DNA from: Paracoccaceae bacterium
GTDB lineage: Bacteria > Pseudomonadota > Alphaproteobacteria > Rhodobacterales > Rhodobacteraceae
Length of the DNA: 64,000 bases
NCBI GenBank assembly: GCA_024304985.1
Contig: JAMWZC010000007.1
Coordinates: 140,041-204,040, forward strand
Reading direction: 5' to 3'
Shown here in pieces: positions 34,276 to 43,187 of the stretch. The position numbers and the translations under genes are program-made. Each line of letters begins with the position of its first letter. Within the stretch, counting starts at the first letter, position 1. The notes below the pieces were generated by a model. That model did not search any database. It saw nothing but the letters and a program-made list of their open reading frames with translations, and was not told the origin of the DNA.

Positions 34276-35085
34276 TCACGCGGTCAGCGTGGCTGTCGAG
34301 GCGAAGAACATGGCCTGACTGACTGCCGAGCGAACCTGATCCTCGTCATAGGGTTTGGTGATCAGGAAGGCTGGTTCCGGGCGCGCGCCCGTCAGGAGAC
34401 GTTCGGGGAAGGCCGTGATGAAAATCACCGGGCGGTCGCCCAGCGCGGTCAGGATATCATGCACCGCATCAATCCCCGAGGATTTGTCGGCCAACTGAAT
34501 ATCCGCCAGCACCAGATCGGGCGGCGTTTGCTTGGCCAGGGCAACGGCCTCGGTCCGGGTGCGGGCGATTCCAGTAACCTCGTGCCCCATGTCGGTGACG
34601 ATGGCCCGCAGATCGACTGCGATGATCGGCTCATCCTCGATGATCATGACGCGGCCGGCGATCGAGGACCGCATCTCGGCATGGGCGATGTCGATCAGGT
34701 CATGCGCCTCTTCCGTGGTGATCTTCATGATGGCGGCAACCTCGGCTGTCGTGAAACCTTCGATGGAGTGCAGCAACAGCGCCTCGCGGGTGTTGGCGGT
34801 CAGATGCGCCATATGATGCTGCGCGCGGGCCGACAGATTGTCATCCGCCTCGCCCAACGGGGCACCGGCGCTGGACCAGACCACGTGAAAGGCCCGGAAC
34901 AAGGCCACTTTGGGAGAGGACATCTCGCCAATGAAACTGCGCTCTGCAAGGATTGCCTCAAGCGTGGCCGCAGCATAACGGTCGCCGGTTTCCTGGCTTC
35001 CGGTCAGGGCGCGGGCATAGCGGCGCAGGTAGGGCAGGCTTGCCGCGACAAGATCGGCAAGATCGGACATGGTGTCTGATGACAT
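34276..35085 (-). CDS. phyR: General stress response regulator PhyR
   Basis: A 269-residue protein of the PhyR layout: an ECF sigma-like output domain (about residues 8-135, with EALLLHSIEGFTTAEVAAIM in the sigma4 part) followed by a receiver (MIIEDEPIIAVDLRAIV, phospho-acceptor Asp195 in LVLADIQLA, Lys in ITKPYDE). Phosphorylated PhyR binds NepR and releases EcfG. ATG 35085 follows GAGGGA; upstream in-frame codons lie inside the promoter. It is divergent from nepR-ecfG with overlapping EcfG promoters between them, so the circuit is positively autoregulated. Confidence 0.96.
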   Translation of the reverse strand: MSSDTMSDLADLVAASLPYLRRYARALTGSQETGDRYAAATLEAILAERSFIGEMSSPKVALFRAFHVVWSSAGAPLGEADDNLSARAQHHMAHLTANTREALLLHSIEGFTTAEVAAIMKITTEEAHDLIDIAHAEMRSSIAGRVMIIEDEPIIAVDLRAIVTDMGHEVTGIARTRTEAVALAKQTPPDLVLADIQLADKSSGIDAVHDILTALGDRPVIFITAFPERLLTGARPEPAFLITKPYDEDQVRSAVSQAMFFASTATLTA

Positions 35086-35112
35086 GTTTTTCCCTCGGTC
35101 TACAGTTTTGTC

Positions 35113-35146
35113 GGGAACCAAACGCCTGTTGACGCGTTCGGTTCCC
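35113..35146. promoter_or_regulatory. Face-to-face EcfG promoters for phyR and nepR-ecfG
   Basis: Rightward: GGAAC at 35114-35118 and CGTT at 35135-35138, spacer 16. Leftward: GGAAC (complement of 35141-35145) and CGTT (complement of 35121-35124), spacer also 16. The two overlap within one near-palindrome, GGGAACCAAACGC against GGGAACCGAACGC on the other strand (12 of 13 bases). Both match the EcfG consensus fully, so polymerase can occupy only one direction at a time. Confidence 0.9.
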
Positions 35147-35189
35147 TGTAGGATGCAAAAAACAGGCGGTGCAAGGCATGGGGGCGCGG

Positions 35190-35351
35190 ATGACGCAGGA
35201 CGAGCAGACCGGGAAACGCAGGAAGCAGGGTCTGAACCATCAGATCGACGAAAACCTGAAGCGGGTCTACGAGTCCGTGCTTGAAGAGGATGTGCCTGAT
35301 CGGTTCAAGGATCTTCTTAATCGCCTGCGTCAACAGGAGGGCAGTCAATGA
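35190..35351 (+). CDS. nepR: Anti-sigma factor NepR
   Basis: A 53-residue NepR. The conserved core QIDENLKRVYESVLEEDVPDRFKDLL (two helices clamping EcfG) fills most of the protein. NepR sequesters EcfG until phosphorylated PhyR binds it. ATG 35190 gives the core with a short basic lead; ATG 35178 and GTG 35169 are in frame and possible. Its last 4 bases overlap ecfG, coupling anti-sigma and sigma synthesis. Confidence 0.92.
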   Translation: MTQDEQTGKRRKQGLNHQIDENLKRVYESVLEEDVPDRFKDLLNRLRQQEGSQ

Positions 35352-35938
35352 CAGCCACCACGCCGCAAGATGTGATCGCTGACACCACTGACCCACGTGA
35401 TGCGCTGCCCACACATCTGCCTGCGCTGCGCGCCTTTGCGATCAGCCTGACAGGCAATGTGGCGCTGGCCGATGACATGGTGCAGGACACGATCGTCAAG
35501 GCCTGGACCAATATCGAAAGCTTCAAGCCCGGCACCAATATGCGCGCCTGGCTGTTCACGATCCTGCGCAACACCTTTTATTCCTATCGGCGCAAGCACA
35601 AGCGCGAGCAGCCGGACCCCGAGGGGATTCACGCGGCGGGGCTGTATGAAAAGCCCGCCCATGACAGCAAACTGGCGATGACAGATTTCCGCGTCGCCTT
35701 TGCCAAACTGTCGGACGAGCATCGCGAGGTTCTGCTGCTTGTCGGTGCCTCGGGCTTCTCGACCCACGAGGCGGCAGAGATGATCGGTATTGCCGAGGGC
35801 ACCGTGAAAAGCCGCGCCAGCCGCGCGAGGGCGCGGCTTTGCGCGCTGCTTGGCATGGAGGTGGGAGAGCATATGCTGGACGGAATCGACGGTTCGACGG
35901 CGGCGGTCATGTCCAAATCGGGCACGCAGGCCGCATGA
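35348..35938 (+). CDS. ecfG: General stress ECF sigma factor EcfG
   Basis: A 196-residue ECF15-type sigma factor. Region 2 contains VALADDMVQDTIVKAWTNIESFKPGTNMRAWLFTILRNTFYSYRRK; region 4 contains AFAKLSDEHREVLLLVGASGFSTHEAAEMIGIAEGTVKSRASRARARL. These are diagnostic of EcfG/SigT of alphaproteobacteria. It follows nepR with a 4-base overlap and is followed by a sensor kinase, also with a 4-base overlap. GGAAC-N16-CGTT sites in this window are its expected targets. Confidence 0.96.
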   Translation: MTATTPQDVIADTTDPRDALPTHLPALRAFAISLTGNVALADDMVQDTIVKAWTNIESFKPGTNMRAWLFTILRNTFYSYRRKHKREQPDPEGIHAAGLYEKPAHDSKLAMTDFRVAFAKLSDEHREVLLLVGASGFSTHEAAEMIGIAEGTVKSRASRARARLCALLGMEVGEHMLDGIDGSTAAVMSKSGTQAA

Positions 35939-37812
35939 GCACTGCGCTTGTTCGGCTGAAACGCCTGCCGGCGCGGCTTGGCGTGCGACTGGCGCTGCTG
36001 TTGTCGATGGCGCTTCTGCCGGTGGGTTTGATCGCGGTCCTGCAATCCATCACCCTGCTGAAGGAGGCGCGGGCCAGATCCGAAGCCGCTCTGATGGGCG
36101 ATACCTTGATGATCGTGCAGTCCGAACTGCGCCTGATCCAGCGGGCACAGGGCATGGCCGCAGCCATCGCGGGCGAGGTCTGGGATATCCCCGACACGCT
36201 GCCGGATCTGGCCAACGGCGAGAACCCTCTGGACAGGTGTACCCGGATCCTGCCGCTGGTGCAGGCGCAACTGGCGCAAGAGGCCGATGCTGTGATCATC
36301 GGGGCGGACGGGCGTGTGATCTGCCCGCCCAGCGTCACGGTCGACAATCTGGACGGCACCGCCCTGTTTGAAAAGCTGATGCAAAACGGCGAGCCGGATG
36401 TGGTTCTGGACAGCGAGGGGTTGCTTGGCACGGGATCGGCCATCGTCATCAGCCATCCGATTACCCGCCCCGCCACGCGGATCGATGCGGCCGATACCGT
36501 CTTGGCTGTCGTGTCGATCGTGCTGCCGCATATGTCGCTGAACGAGAATTCCAGCTTCCCCCCCGACAACCTGCCGCTTCCCATGCCCGAAGGACAAGGC
36601 GCGGCGATCCTGACTTTCAATGCCAAAGGCGAGGTGTTGACTTCGTCGCAAGGCATGGACGGTGTGAACCAGTTGCTGCCGCGCAACCGCGCCCTCAAGG
36701 CTTTGGTCGGGGCACGGCCGCTGGCCTTTACCGGGCGGTCGAATTACGGGCTGGAAAGGACCTATTCCGTCGTGCCGCTGATCGAAGAGAACCTTTACGC
36801 GCTTGGCACATGGCCCAGCGAGGGGAACCGGATACAGGCGCTGGACGCCCTGCCCGCGGCGATGTTTCCTGCGCTGATGTGGACGGCCAGCCTGATCGTG
36901 GGCTGGCTGGCGGCAGGTCAGCTGGTGACGCGCCATGTCTACCGGTTGCGCGGCGCCATCGGGGCCTTTGCGGGCGGCGACAGGGCGGTGCGGCCCATCG
37001 ACGTTTCGGGGGCGCCACTGGAACTGCGACAGCTGTCGGATGCGTTCATGCAGATGACCCATACGGTGCTGCATGACGAGGCTGAACTTGAGGATGCCGT
37101 TCACCAGAAAGAGGTTCTGCTGCGCGAGGTGCATCACCGGGTGAAGAACAACCTTCAATTGATCGCCTCGATCCTGAACATGCAGATACGGCAAGCCCGG
37201 TCGCCTGAGGCCAAATGGCTGATGAAGGGGGTCCGTGACCGGGTGATGAGTCTGGCCACGATTCACCGAGGATTGTATCAGACCAGTGGATTGACCGATA
37301 TCCGGGCGGATGAGCTTTTGTCGGATATCCTGCGGCAGTTGGTCAACATGGCCACGGGACCGGGTCGCCGCATGACCATCGAGCAAGATTTCGAACCTGT
37401 TCGCCTGACCCCGGATCAGGCGGTGCCGCTTTCCCTGTTTCTGACCGAAGCGCTGACAAATGCGATGAAGTATGCCGGACAGGACGGAGATACCCTGCCC
37501 TATCTGGACGTGCGCCTGAAAAGCATATCGGACACGCGCGCCATTCTGAGCATCGTCAACAGCATGGGCAAGACGCCCTCACCCGAAGCCGAACTGGCCG
37601 GAGATCTGGACGAGCCGACAGGGCTTGGATCGCAACTGCTGGAAGCTTTCGCCCAGCAGATCGGGGGCGAGTTGCGGCGTGAGGAAAGCGCGGGGCGCTA
37701 TTCCCTTGAGATGGAGTTCACCCTTGCGGCGCTGAGTGATGCCGAGGCGCGCAACGCGCCGGATGAAGCAAGGGACGCCGACGGGGAAGCCCCGCAGGGT
37801 GAGGACAGCTGA
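35935..37812 (+). CDS. HisKA_2/HWE-type sensor histidine kinase
   Basis: A 625-residue membrane kinase. An N-terminal helix near residues 14-36 (LALLLSMALLPVGLIAVLQ) begins a periplasmic sensor of about 280 residues. A second helix near 310 (AMFPALMWTASLIVGWLAA), a HAMP-like linker and a HisKA_2 domain with REVHHRVKNNLQLIASILNMQ (His400) follow; the ATPase domain has FLTEALTNAMKYAG and GLGSQLLEAF. This is the PhyK type that phosphorylates PhyR. It overlaps ecfG by 4 bases, which strengthens a role in the general stress response. Confidence 0.92.
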   Translation: MSTALVRLKRLPARLGVRLALLLSMALLPVGLIAVLQSITLLKEARARSEAALMGDTLMIVQSELRLIQRAQGMAAAIAGEVWDIPDTLPDLANGENPLDRCTRILPLVQAQLAQEADAVIIGADGRVICPPSVTVDNLDGTALFEKLMQNGEPDVVLDSEGLLGTGSAIVISHPITRPATRIDAADTVLAVVSIVLPHMSLNENSSFPPDNLPLPMPEGQGAAILTFNAKGEVLTSSQGMDGVNQLLPRNRALKALVGARPLAFTGRSNYGLERTYSVVPLIEENLYALGTWPSEGNRIQALDALPAAMFPALMWTASLIVGWLAAGQLVTRHVYRLRGAIGAFAGGDRAVRPIDVSGAPLELRQLSDAFMQMTHTVLHDEAELEDAVHQKEVLLREVHHRVKNNLQLIASILNMQIRQARSPEAKWLMKGVRDRVMSLATIHRGLYQTSGLTDIRADELLSDILRQLVNMATGPGRRMTIEQDFEPVRLTPDQAVPLSLFLTEALTNAMKYAGQDGDTLPYLDVRLKSISDTRAILSIVNSMGKTPSPEAELAGDLDEPTGLGSQLLEAFAQQIGGELRREESAGRYSLEMEFTLAALSDAEARNAPDEARDADGEAPQGEDS

Positions 37813-37821
37813 GCCATCACA

Positions 37822-37857
37822 GGCAAGGGCGCGTAGCAGGTGTCCTTGCCTTGTTTT
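37822..37857 (+). terminator. Probable terminator of the nepR-ecfG-kinase operon
   Basis: A 7-bp perfect stem, GGCAAGG at 37822-37828 and CCTTGCC at 37844-37850, runs into TTGTTTTG. The loop is 15 bases, longer than usual. It lies 10 bases after the kinase stop codon. Confidence 0.55.
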
Positions 37858-38005
37858 GCATCATCCGGTGCAGAAATGCGGGTATGCCGCGCAATCTTCT
37901 ATCGCTTTCCTGACCTGTGGCCATTAGCATCGGCTGCATGTATTTCGCGTGCTTCCCATCGGTTCCGTTTTGACCCCTCAACCGCCGCGCCTCTAGGAAG
38001 AACGT

Positions 38006-40576
38006 ATGACCGAACGGCCCGACACGGACCGGCAGCCTGCTCCGGACAGATGGCGTGCCCTGATGCGTCCCACGAATCTTGCAGTCATTCTGGCGTTGCT
38101 GGTGATCACCGGCCTGTGGGTCGCTGCTGAAATCCGCAACAGGATGTTTCATGCACAGGAGTTGCGGATCGACCTGCTTCAGGATCTGACCGTTCTGCGC
38201 ACGCAGCTTGAAGGCACAGTCAATGCCGATGTGCAGCTGGTGCGTGGCCTGATTGCGACCTTGATCACTGAGCCCGATATGCAGCAGGACCGTTTTGCCA
38301 GCATCGCCGCCGGCCTGATCGGCAGCGATACGGTGGTGCGGAATGTGGCTGCGGCACCCGATATGGTGATCCGGATGGTCTATCCGGTCGCGGGGAACGA
38401 GGCTGCCATCGGACTGGATTACCTTGCCAACGACGTGCAGCGGGATGCTGCGATCCGTGCGCGGGACACTGGCGAGCTGGTGCTGGCCGGGCCTGTCGAT
38501 CTGGTGCAGGGCGGCACGGGATTTGTCGGGCGTTTCCCGGTTTTCGTCCCCAGCCCGGGGGAAGAGCCACGTTTCTGGGGTATCGTCTCGGCGGTGCTGG
38601 ACGAACAGTCGCTGTATCGCGAGGCGGGTTTGCTGAACCCGGATCTGACGATGCGGATCGCCCTGTCGGGGCGTGACGGTCTTGTCGGGCGAGGAGATGT
38701 CTTCTTTGGCGATCCATCCATCATGGACGAAGACCCGGTGACATTGTCGGTGCTGCTGCCCAGCGGCAGTTGGCGGATTTCAGCGGTGCCGGTTGAAGGC
38801 TGGAACACTGTCCCGCCCAGCACGCCCATCCTGCGCGGGGTCATGCTGGCGGCCGGATTGCTGCTGTTGCTGCCAAGCGTTCTGATGGGGCGCCTGATCG
38901 AGGAGCGGCAGCGCAACATCGCCGATCTGCAATCGTCCAACGCAGCGCTGAGCGATCAGATGACCGCGCTGGAAGAGGCGCGCGCCAGACAGCAGACGAC
39001 CGAGCACCAGTTGCGGGAGGCGCTGGAGAGGCAGGAACAGATCAACGCCCATTTCTTGGAAGTGACCGAGATCAGCCGGTCATGGGTCTGGGAGCAGGAT
39101 GCCGATCTGCGCTTCACGCATCTGTCGAGCGGCTTTGCCTCGGTTACGGGGTTCAGTCCGGATGACCTTCTGGGCAAGACCCGCGCCGAATTCCGCGCGA
39201 CATGGTCCAATGTTCTGAGTGGCACCGATTGGGCGTGGCTGGAGGAGCGGATCAGAAACCACGAACCGTTCAGCGAATTCAGCTACGGCTTCCGTGCCAA
39301 GGACGGGCGTGATCTGTGGCTGATGATCAGCGGCACGCCGATCCTGGACGCCGAGGGGCAGTTCGCGGGGTATCGCGGGGCGGGAGCGGATGTCACCAGT
39401 ATCCATGCCGCCGTGGTTGAGGCCGAACAGGCCAATCGCGTCAAGTCGATGTTCCTTGCCAATATGAGCCATGAGATCCGCACGCCGATGAACGGCATTC
39501 TGGGGATGGCCGAGATCCTTGAGCGGTCGCTTGAGGAACCGGCGCAGAAGCAGATGATCGGTGTGATCCGCAGCAGCGGCGAGTCCCTGATGGCGATCCT
39601 GAACGATATTCTGGATCTGTCCAAGATCGAGGCTGACAAGCTGGAACTGGAGGTCATCCCGTTCCGGCTGGACGAGGTGGCATTGCGGATCGAGGCGCTG
39701 CATCGCCTCAAGGCGCAGGACAAGGGTTTGAGGCTTGAGGTCTTTACCGACAGCCGCGCCAGCCTGCCCCGCATGGGTGATCCGCATCGGGTGACGCAGA
39801 TCCTGCACAACCTTGTCAGCAATGCGATCAAGTTCACCGACAAGGGCAAGGTCACGGTCTGGATCAGCGTGCTGCGCGGCGATGATGTGCAGATCGAGGT
39901 GGTCGATACAGGTATCGGCATGACTCAGGCGCAGCAGGAAAGAGTTTTTGATGAATTCGTGCAAGCCGATGGGTCGATGACCCGGCGGTTCGGCGGCACC
40001 GGTCTGGGCATGTCCATCGTGCGAAGCCTGACGGGCATGATGGGCGGGACATTGAGCCTTCAGTCCGAAATGGGGAGCGGCACCCGTATCAAGGTGACGT
40101 TGTCGCTGCCCGAAGCGCGGAGCGAAAGCGCCGTCACCACCCTCGCACCACGGGCCGCATCCACGCTTGACCTGAGCGGACGGCGCATCCTTGCCGCGGA
40201 TGACAACGAAGTGAACCTTGATGTGCTGGCGGCCATGCTGGAGGATACGGGGGTCTCTCTGGTGCTGGCCCGCAACGGGAAGCAGGCAGTCGAGACCTTC
40301 AAGGACGGGTCCTTCGACATGCTTTTGCTGGATATTTCTATGCCGGTGATCGACGGCCCCGCAGCCTTGCGGCAAATGGCGGAGATCGCTGCGCGCGAGG
40401 GGCGCTATCTGCCACCTGCCATTGCCTTCACTGCCAATCTGATGCCGCATCAGATCGCCGAACATCTGGCCGCCGGGTTTGTCGATGTGATTGCCAAGCC
40501 GGTGAAGCGGCAATTGCTTTTCGAGCAGATCGAGCGCCATCTGACTGCTGCTGACGTACAGCAGGTCAAGGCATGA
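38006..40576 (+). CDS. Hybrid sensor histidine kinase (CHASE-PAS-HisKA-HATPase-REC)
   Basis: An 856-residue hybrid kinase. A membrane helix near residues 28-46, a periplasmic CHASE domain (VAGNEAAIGLDYLANDVQRDAA...VDLVQGGTGFVGRFPVF), a second helix near 270-290, a coiled coil, and a PAS domain (SWVWEQDADLRFTHLSSGF) precede HisKA (FLANMSHEIRTPMNG, His489), HATPase (HNLVSNAIKFTDKG, VVDTGIGM, GGTGLGMSIV) and a receiver (AADDNEVNLDV, Asp776 in LLLDISMPV). The signal is unknown; a CHASE ligand would be small and extracellular. AGGAAGAA precedes the ATG. Confidence 0.94.
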   Translation: MTERPDTDRQPAPDRWRALMRPTNLAVILALLVITGLWVAAEIRNRMFHAQELRIDLLQDLTVLRTQLEGTVNADVQLVRGLIATLITEPDMQQDRFASIAAGLIGSDTVVRNVAAAPDMVIRMVYPVAGNEAAIGLDYLANDVQRDAAIRARDTGELVLAGPVDLVQGGTGFVGRFPVFVPSPGEEPRFWGIVSAVLDEQSLYREAGLLNPDLTMRIALSGRDGLVGRGDVFFGDPSIMDEDPVTLSVLLPSGSWRISAVPVEGWNTVPPSTPILRGVMLAAGLLLLLPSVLMGRLIEERQRNIADLQSSNAALSDQMTALEEARARQQTTEHQLREALERQEQINAHFLEVTEISRSWVWEQDADLRFTHLSSGFASVTGFSPDDLLGKTRAEFRATWSNVLSGTDWAWLEERIRNHEPFSEFSYGFRAKDGRDLWLMISGTPILDAEGQFAGYRGAGADVTSIHAAVVEAEQANRVKSMFLANMSHEIRTPMNGILGMAEILERSLEEPAQKQMIGVIRSSGESLMAILNDILDLSKIEADKLELEVIPFRLDEVALRIEALHRLKAQDKGLRLEVFTDSRASLPRMGDPHRVTQILHNLVSNAIKFTDKGKVTVWISVLRGDDVQIEVVDTGIGMTQAQQERVFDEFVQADGSMTRRFGGTGLGMSIVRSLTGMMGGTLSLQSEMGSGTRIKVTLSLPEARSESAVTTLAPRAASTLDLSGRRILAADDNEVNLDVLAAMLEDTGVSLVLARNGKQAVETFKDGSFDMLLLDISMPVIDGPAALRQMAEIAAREGRYLPPAIAFTANLMPHQIAEHLAAGFVDVIAKPVKRQLLFEQIERHLTAADVQQVKA

Positions 40577-40849
40577 GGGTTGCCCAGCGGTAAAGTCAGA
40601 AAAGGCCATCCAACGGGCGAAGGACAGACGCCGGACGGTCTGTTTGGGAACCGTGGCAGATTATCCTCATGATTGAGCGGAAAATGGCGTGTTCGACCGA
40701 TGATTGGACGTTCGGCCCTAGTATCCGCCATTAGCGATATTGTAGATACTCCTTTAGCCCGACACAGGTCACCATGGGGCCAGGCGACTTCCGTCTGCGA
40801 CAAAGGCCAAGTATGCGGAATGGTGAGGTTTTAGCTGGAAGCCAGAATC

Positions 40850-42079
40850 TTGGGAAAAATCAACACGTACGAATCGTTGGGACTTGTCGCGGAACACAGG
40901 CATCTGCGACTGGATGCCATCACGCGGTTGGCCACGACGGTGATCGGTGCCCCGGTTGCCATGGTGTCCGTGATGCAGCCACATCTTGGACGTCAGTTCA
41001 TTTCCTCGTGGGAGGGGTTGCCCGATGATCTGGCCGAGGCGCGGCAAGTGCCGTTGGACCTGTCGATCTGTCGCCATGTGCAGGAAAGTGGCAAGACGGT
41101 CGTGATTCAGGACCTGCTGGACGATCCGCGCACCGCAGCGAATGCTTTGGTGCAGGCACATGGCCTGCGCTCCTATATCGGTGTGCCGATCCATACCACG
41201 GCAGGTCAAACCATCGGCGCGCTCTGCTGTATCAAGACAGAGGTCTGCGACTGGACCGACAGCCAGATCGAGACGATGGAGCAACTGGCCGCTTGCGTGG
41301 ACGACCTGATCGCGCTGAAGACCCTTCAGATCGAAGAGCAGAAGGCCAATCGCAAGCTCAGGGCGATTGCGGGGGCAAGGTCCAGTTTCGTCACCCATAT
41401 CAGCCACGAGATCCGGACGCCTCTGACGGGGATGGTCGGTTCGATCCGTCTGCTGGACAAGTTGCACCTGACCGGCATGGCGGGGGATCTGGTTGCCCTC
41501 TTGAACCGCTCATCGCTGCGATTGCTGGATATCGTGAATGACACGATGGATCTGTCGCGGATGGATGCGGGCACGTTCCGGATTGCGCAGGACGACTGTG
41601 ATCTGCACGGGATCGCGCAGGATATTGTTGACAGCCATCGCCCGGCTGCGGCGCTCAAGTCGGTCGATGTATGGGTCAGCGGAGATCTGTCGGGACTGAC
41701 CTATCTGGTCGACCGGATGGCGCTGGCGTCGGTTCTGGACAACCTTTTTGCCAATGCGGTCAAGTTCACCGAGAAGGGTCATGCCGGGATCAGGCTGTCG
41801 CATGACAGCTATGGCAATGTGAAGATCGAGGTTGCGGATACCGGGATCGGGATCCCTGCGGCCTTGCAGGGTGCCATATTTGACGAATTCGAACAGGCTG
41901 GTCCACGCATTGCACGCAAATACGGTGGCACGGGTCTTGGCATGGCGATGGTCAAGCGGTTGGTCGAGTTGATGGATGGCGAGATTGATCTGGTCAGCCA
42001 GCCCGGTCACGGCACGACGATCACGATTGTATTGCCACTTGAATCGTCGAACACGGGTGCTGTTGAACGGATCGCCTGA
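40850..42079 (+). CDS. GAF-domain sensor histidine kinase with TTG start
   Basis: A 409-residue soluble kinase: an N-terminal GAF domain (residues ~20-155, DLSICRHVQESGKTVVIQDLLDDPR and GLRSYIGVPIHTTAGQTIGALCCI), then HisKA (VTHISHEIRTPLTGM, His186) and HATPase (LDNLFANAVKFTEKG, VADTGIGIP, GGTGLGMAMVKRLVELM). There is no receiver. An in-frame TAG at 40832-40834 leaves TTG at 40850 as the only sensible start, with GGAAG upstream. A small soluble effector or redox or light signal through GAF is likely; it may pass phosphate to the receiver of the hybrid kinase upstream. Confidence 0.9.
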   Translation: MGKINTYESLGLVAEHRHLRLDAITRLATTVIGAPVAMVSVMQPHLGRQFISSWEGLPDDLAEARQVPLDLSICRHVQESGKTVVIQDLLDDPRTAANALVQAHGLRSYIGVPIHTTAGQTIGALCCIKTEVCDWTDSQIETMEQLAACVDDLIALKTLQIEEQKANRKLRAIAGARSSFVTHISHEIRTPLTGMVGSIRLLDKLHLTGMAGDLVALLNRSSLRLLDIVNDTMDLSRMDAGTFRIAQDDCDLHGIAQDIVDSHRPAAALKSVDVWVSGDLSGLTYLVDRMALASVLDNLFANAVKFTEKGHAGIRLSHDSYGNVKIEVADTGIGIPAALQGAIFDEFEQAGPRIARKYGGTGLGMAMVKRLVELMDGEIDLVSQPGHGTTITIVLPLESSNTGAVERIA

Positions 42080-42097
42080 GAAGAGGCCCGCCCGTTG

Positions 42098-43018
42098 TCA
42101 CACCACGCCAGAGGCGGCCAGATGGATCTGGCGCACCAGCGCTTCGATCGCGGGATCGGGTTCGTCCTTATTGGGCAACAAAAGCCCGTAGCGACCGATG
42201 AAGCCTTCCAGCGGAACGTCTATCTCGGCGATCATGCCGGTTTCGATATAGAACTGCGCGACAGACCGCGGCAACACCGCCAGAAAGGCACTGCGGCTGA
42301 TCATGACTGTCGTCATCAGCATGGACGCCGTTTCCAGCCTGTTCACCGGCAGCGGCAGACCCGCCCGGGCAAAGGCCAGCTCGATAGACGTTCTCATGGG
42401 GCTGGGCCTTGGTTGTAGGATCCACTCGAAACCTTGCAGGGTTTGCAAAGACAGATCGGCCTGTCCTATCAACGGATGGTGCGCGGCGGCGACGATGGAC
42501 AGTTCCTCAAGCCAGAGGGGTTCAAACCGGATATTGCCCATATCCAGATGTTCGACCGGCCGCCCGAGGGCCAGATCGAGTTGACCTTCGTTCATGGCGG
42601 CAATCAGGTGGTCCGAGGTCGAAACGGTCAGGTTTACCAAAGGTCCCGCGCCATCGGTCATGACCGTTGAAAAGATACGGGTCAGCACATCGGGCACGGC
42701 TTCCATGATCGCGCCCAGACGGACGGTGCCCAATTCACCGCGCGCCATGGCATCGACCTGCGATTTCAATCGGGCGGTTTCCGACAGGATCGTGCGAGCG
42801 TGACGGGCCACGGCCAGACCGAAAGACGTGGGCTCCATTCCCTTGACGCCGCGATGGAACAGTTCGACCCCCAGCGTGCGCTCCACCTCTTTCAGAAGTT
42901 TGGTGGCGCCGGGCTGAGAAAGGTTCAGATCTCGGGCCGATGCATGCAGGTTGCGTGTCTCGGTCAGGCTGGCCACCAGCGCAAGCTGCTTGAAGCGCAG
43001 GCGCGACAGGGTCGCCAT
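42098..43018 (-). CDS. LysR-family transcriptional regulator
   Basis: A 306-residue LysR regulator. The N-terminal helix-turn-helix is FKQLALVASLTETRNLHASARDLNLSQPGATKLLKEVE; the GbpR-like QPGATKLL and LGVELFHRG are typical of the CbbR/GbpR branch that responds to sugar acids. ATG 43018 puts the helix-turn-helix at residue ~10, as usual; an open frame to 43147 adds an unlikely lead. It lies downstream of the sugar-acid operon on the same strand, separated by a terminator, and is the obvious candidate to control it. Confidence 0.88.
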   Translation of the reverse strand: MATLSRLRFKQLALVASLTETRNLHASARDLNLSQPGATKLLKEVERTLGVELFHRGVKGMEPTSFGLAVARHARTILSETARLKSQVDAMARGELGTVRLGAIMEAVPDVLTRIFSTVMTDGAGPLVNLTVSTSDHLIAAMNEGQLDLALGRPVEHLDMGNIRFEPLWLEELSIVAAAHHPLIGQADLSLQTLQGFEWILQPRPSPMRTSIELAFARAGLPLPVNRLETASMLMTTVMISRSAFLAVLPRSVAQFYIETGMIAEIDVPLEGFIGRYGLLLPNKDEPDPAIEALVRQIHLAASGVV

Positions 43019-43157
43019 GTCAAAACCGCTATGCACGCTGAATGTCCTTCGCGACGCGGGGCGCTGCACCTCGGGCCGGTCCGGGTCGGTCGCCACTGAA
43101 GAACAGTCTAGCATTCGCATCTGTCGGTTTTCGAGCCTTAACTTCATGTGAAAGGGA

Positions 43158-43182
43158 AAGGCCCGGCCCCATACGGGGCCGG
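43158..43182 (-). terminator. Terminator of the sugar-acid operon
   Basis: An 8-bp perfect stem, CCGGCCCC at 43163-43170 and GGGGCCGG at 43175-43182, with loop ATAC. In the leftward direction it lies 6 bases after the DapA-family stop and is followed by GCCTTTCCCTTT. Confidence 0.75.
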
Positions 43183-43187
43183 ACGGT

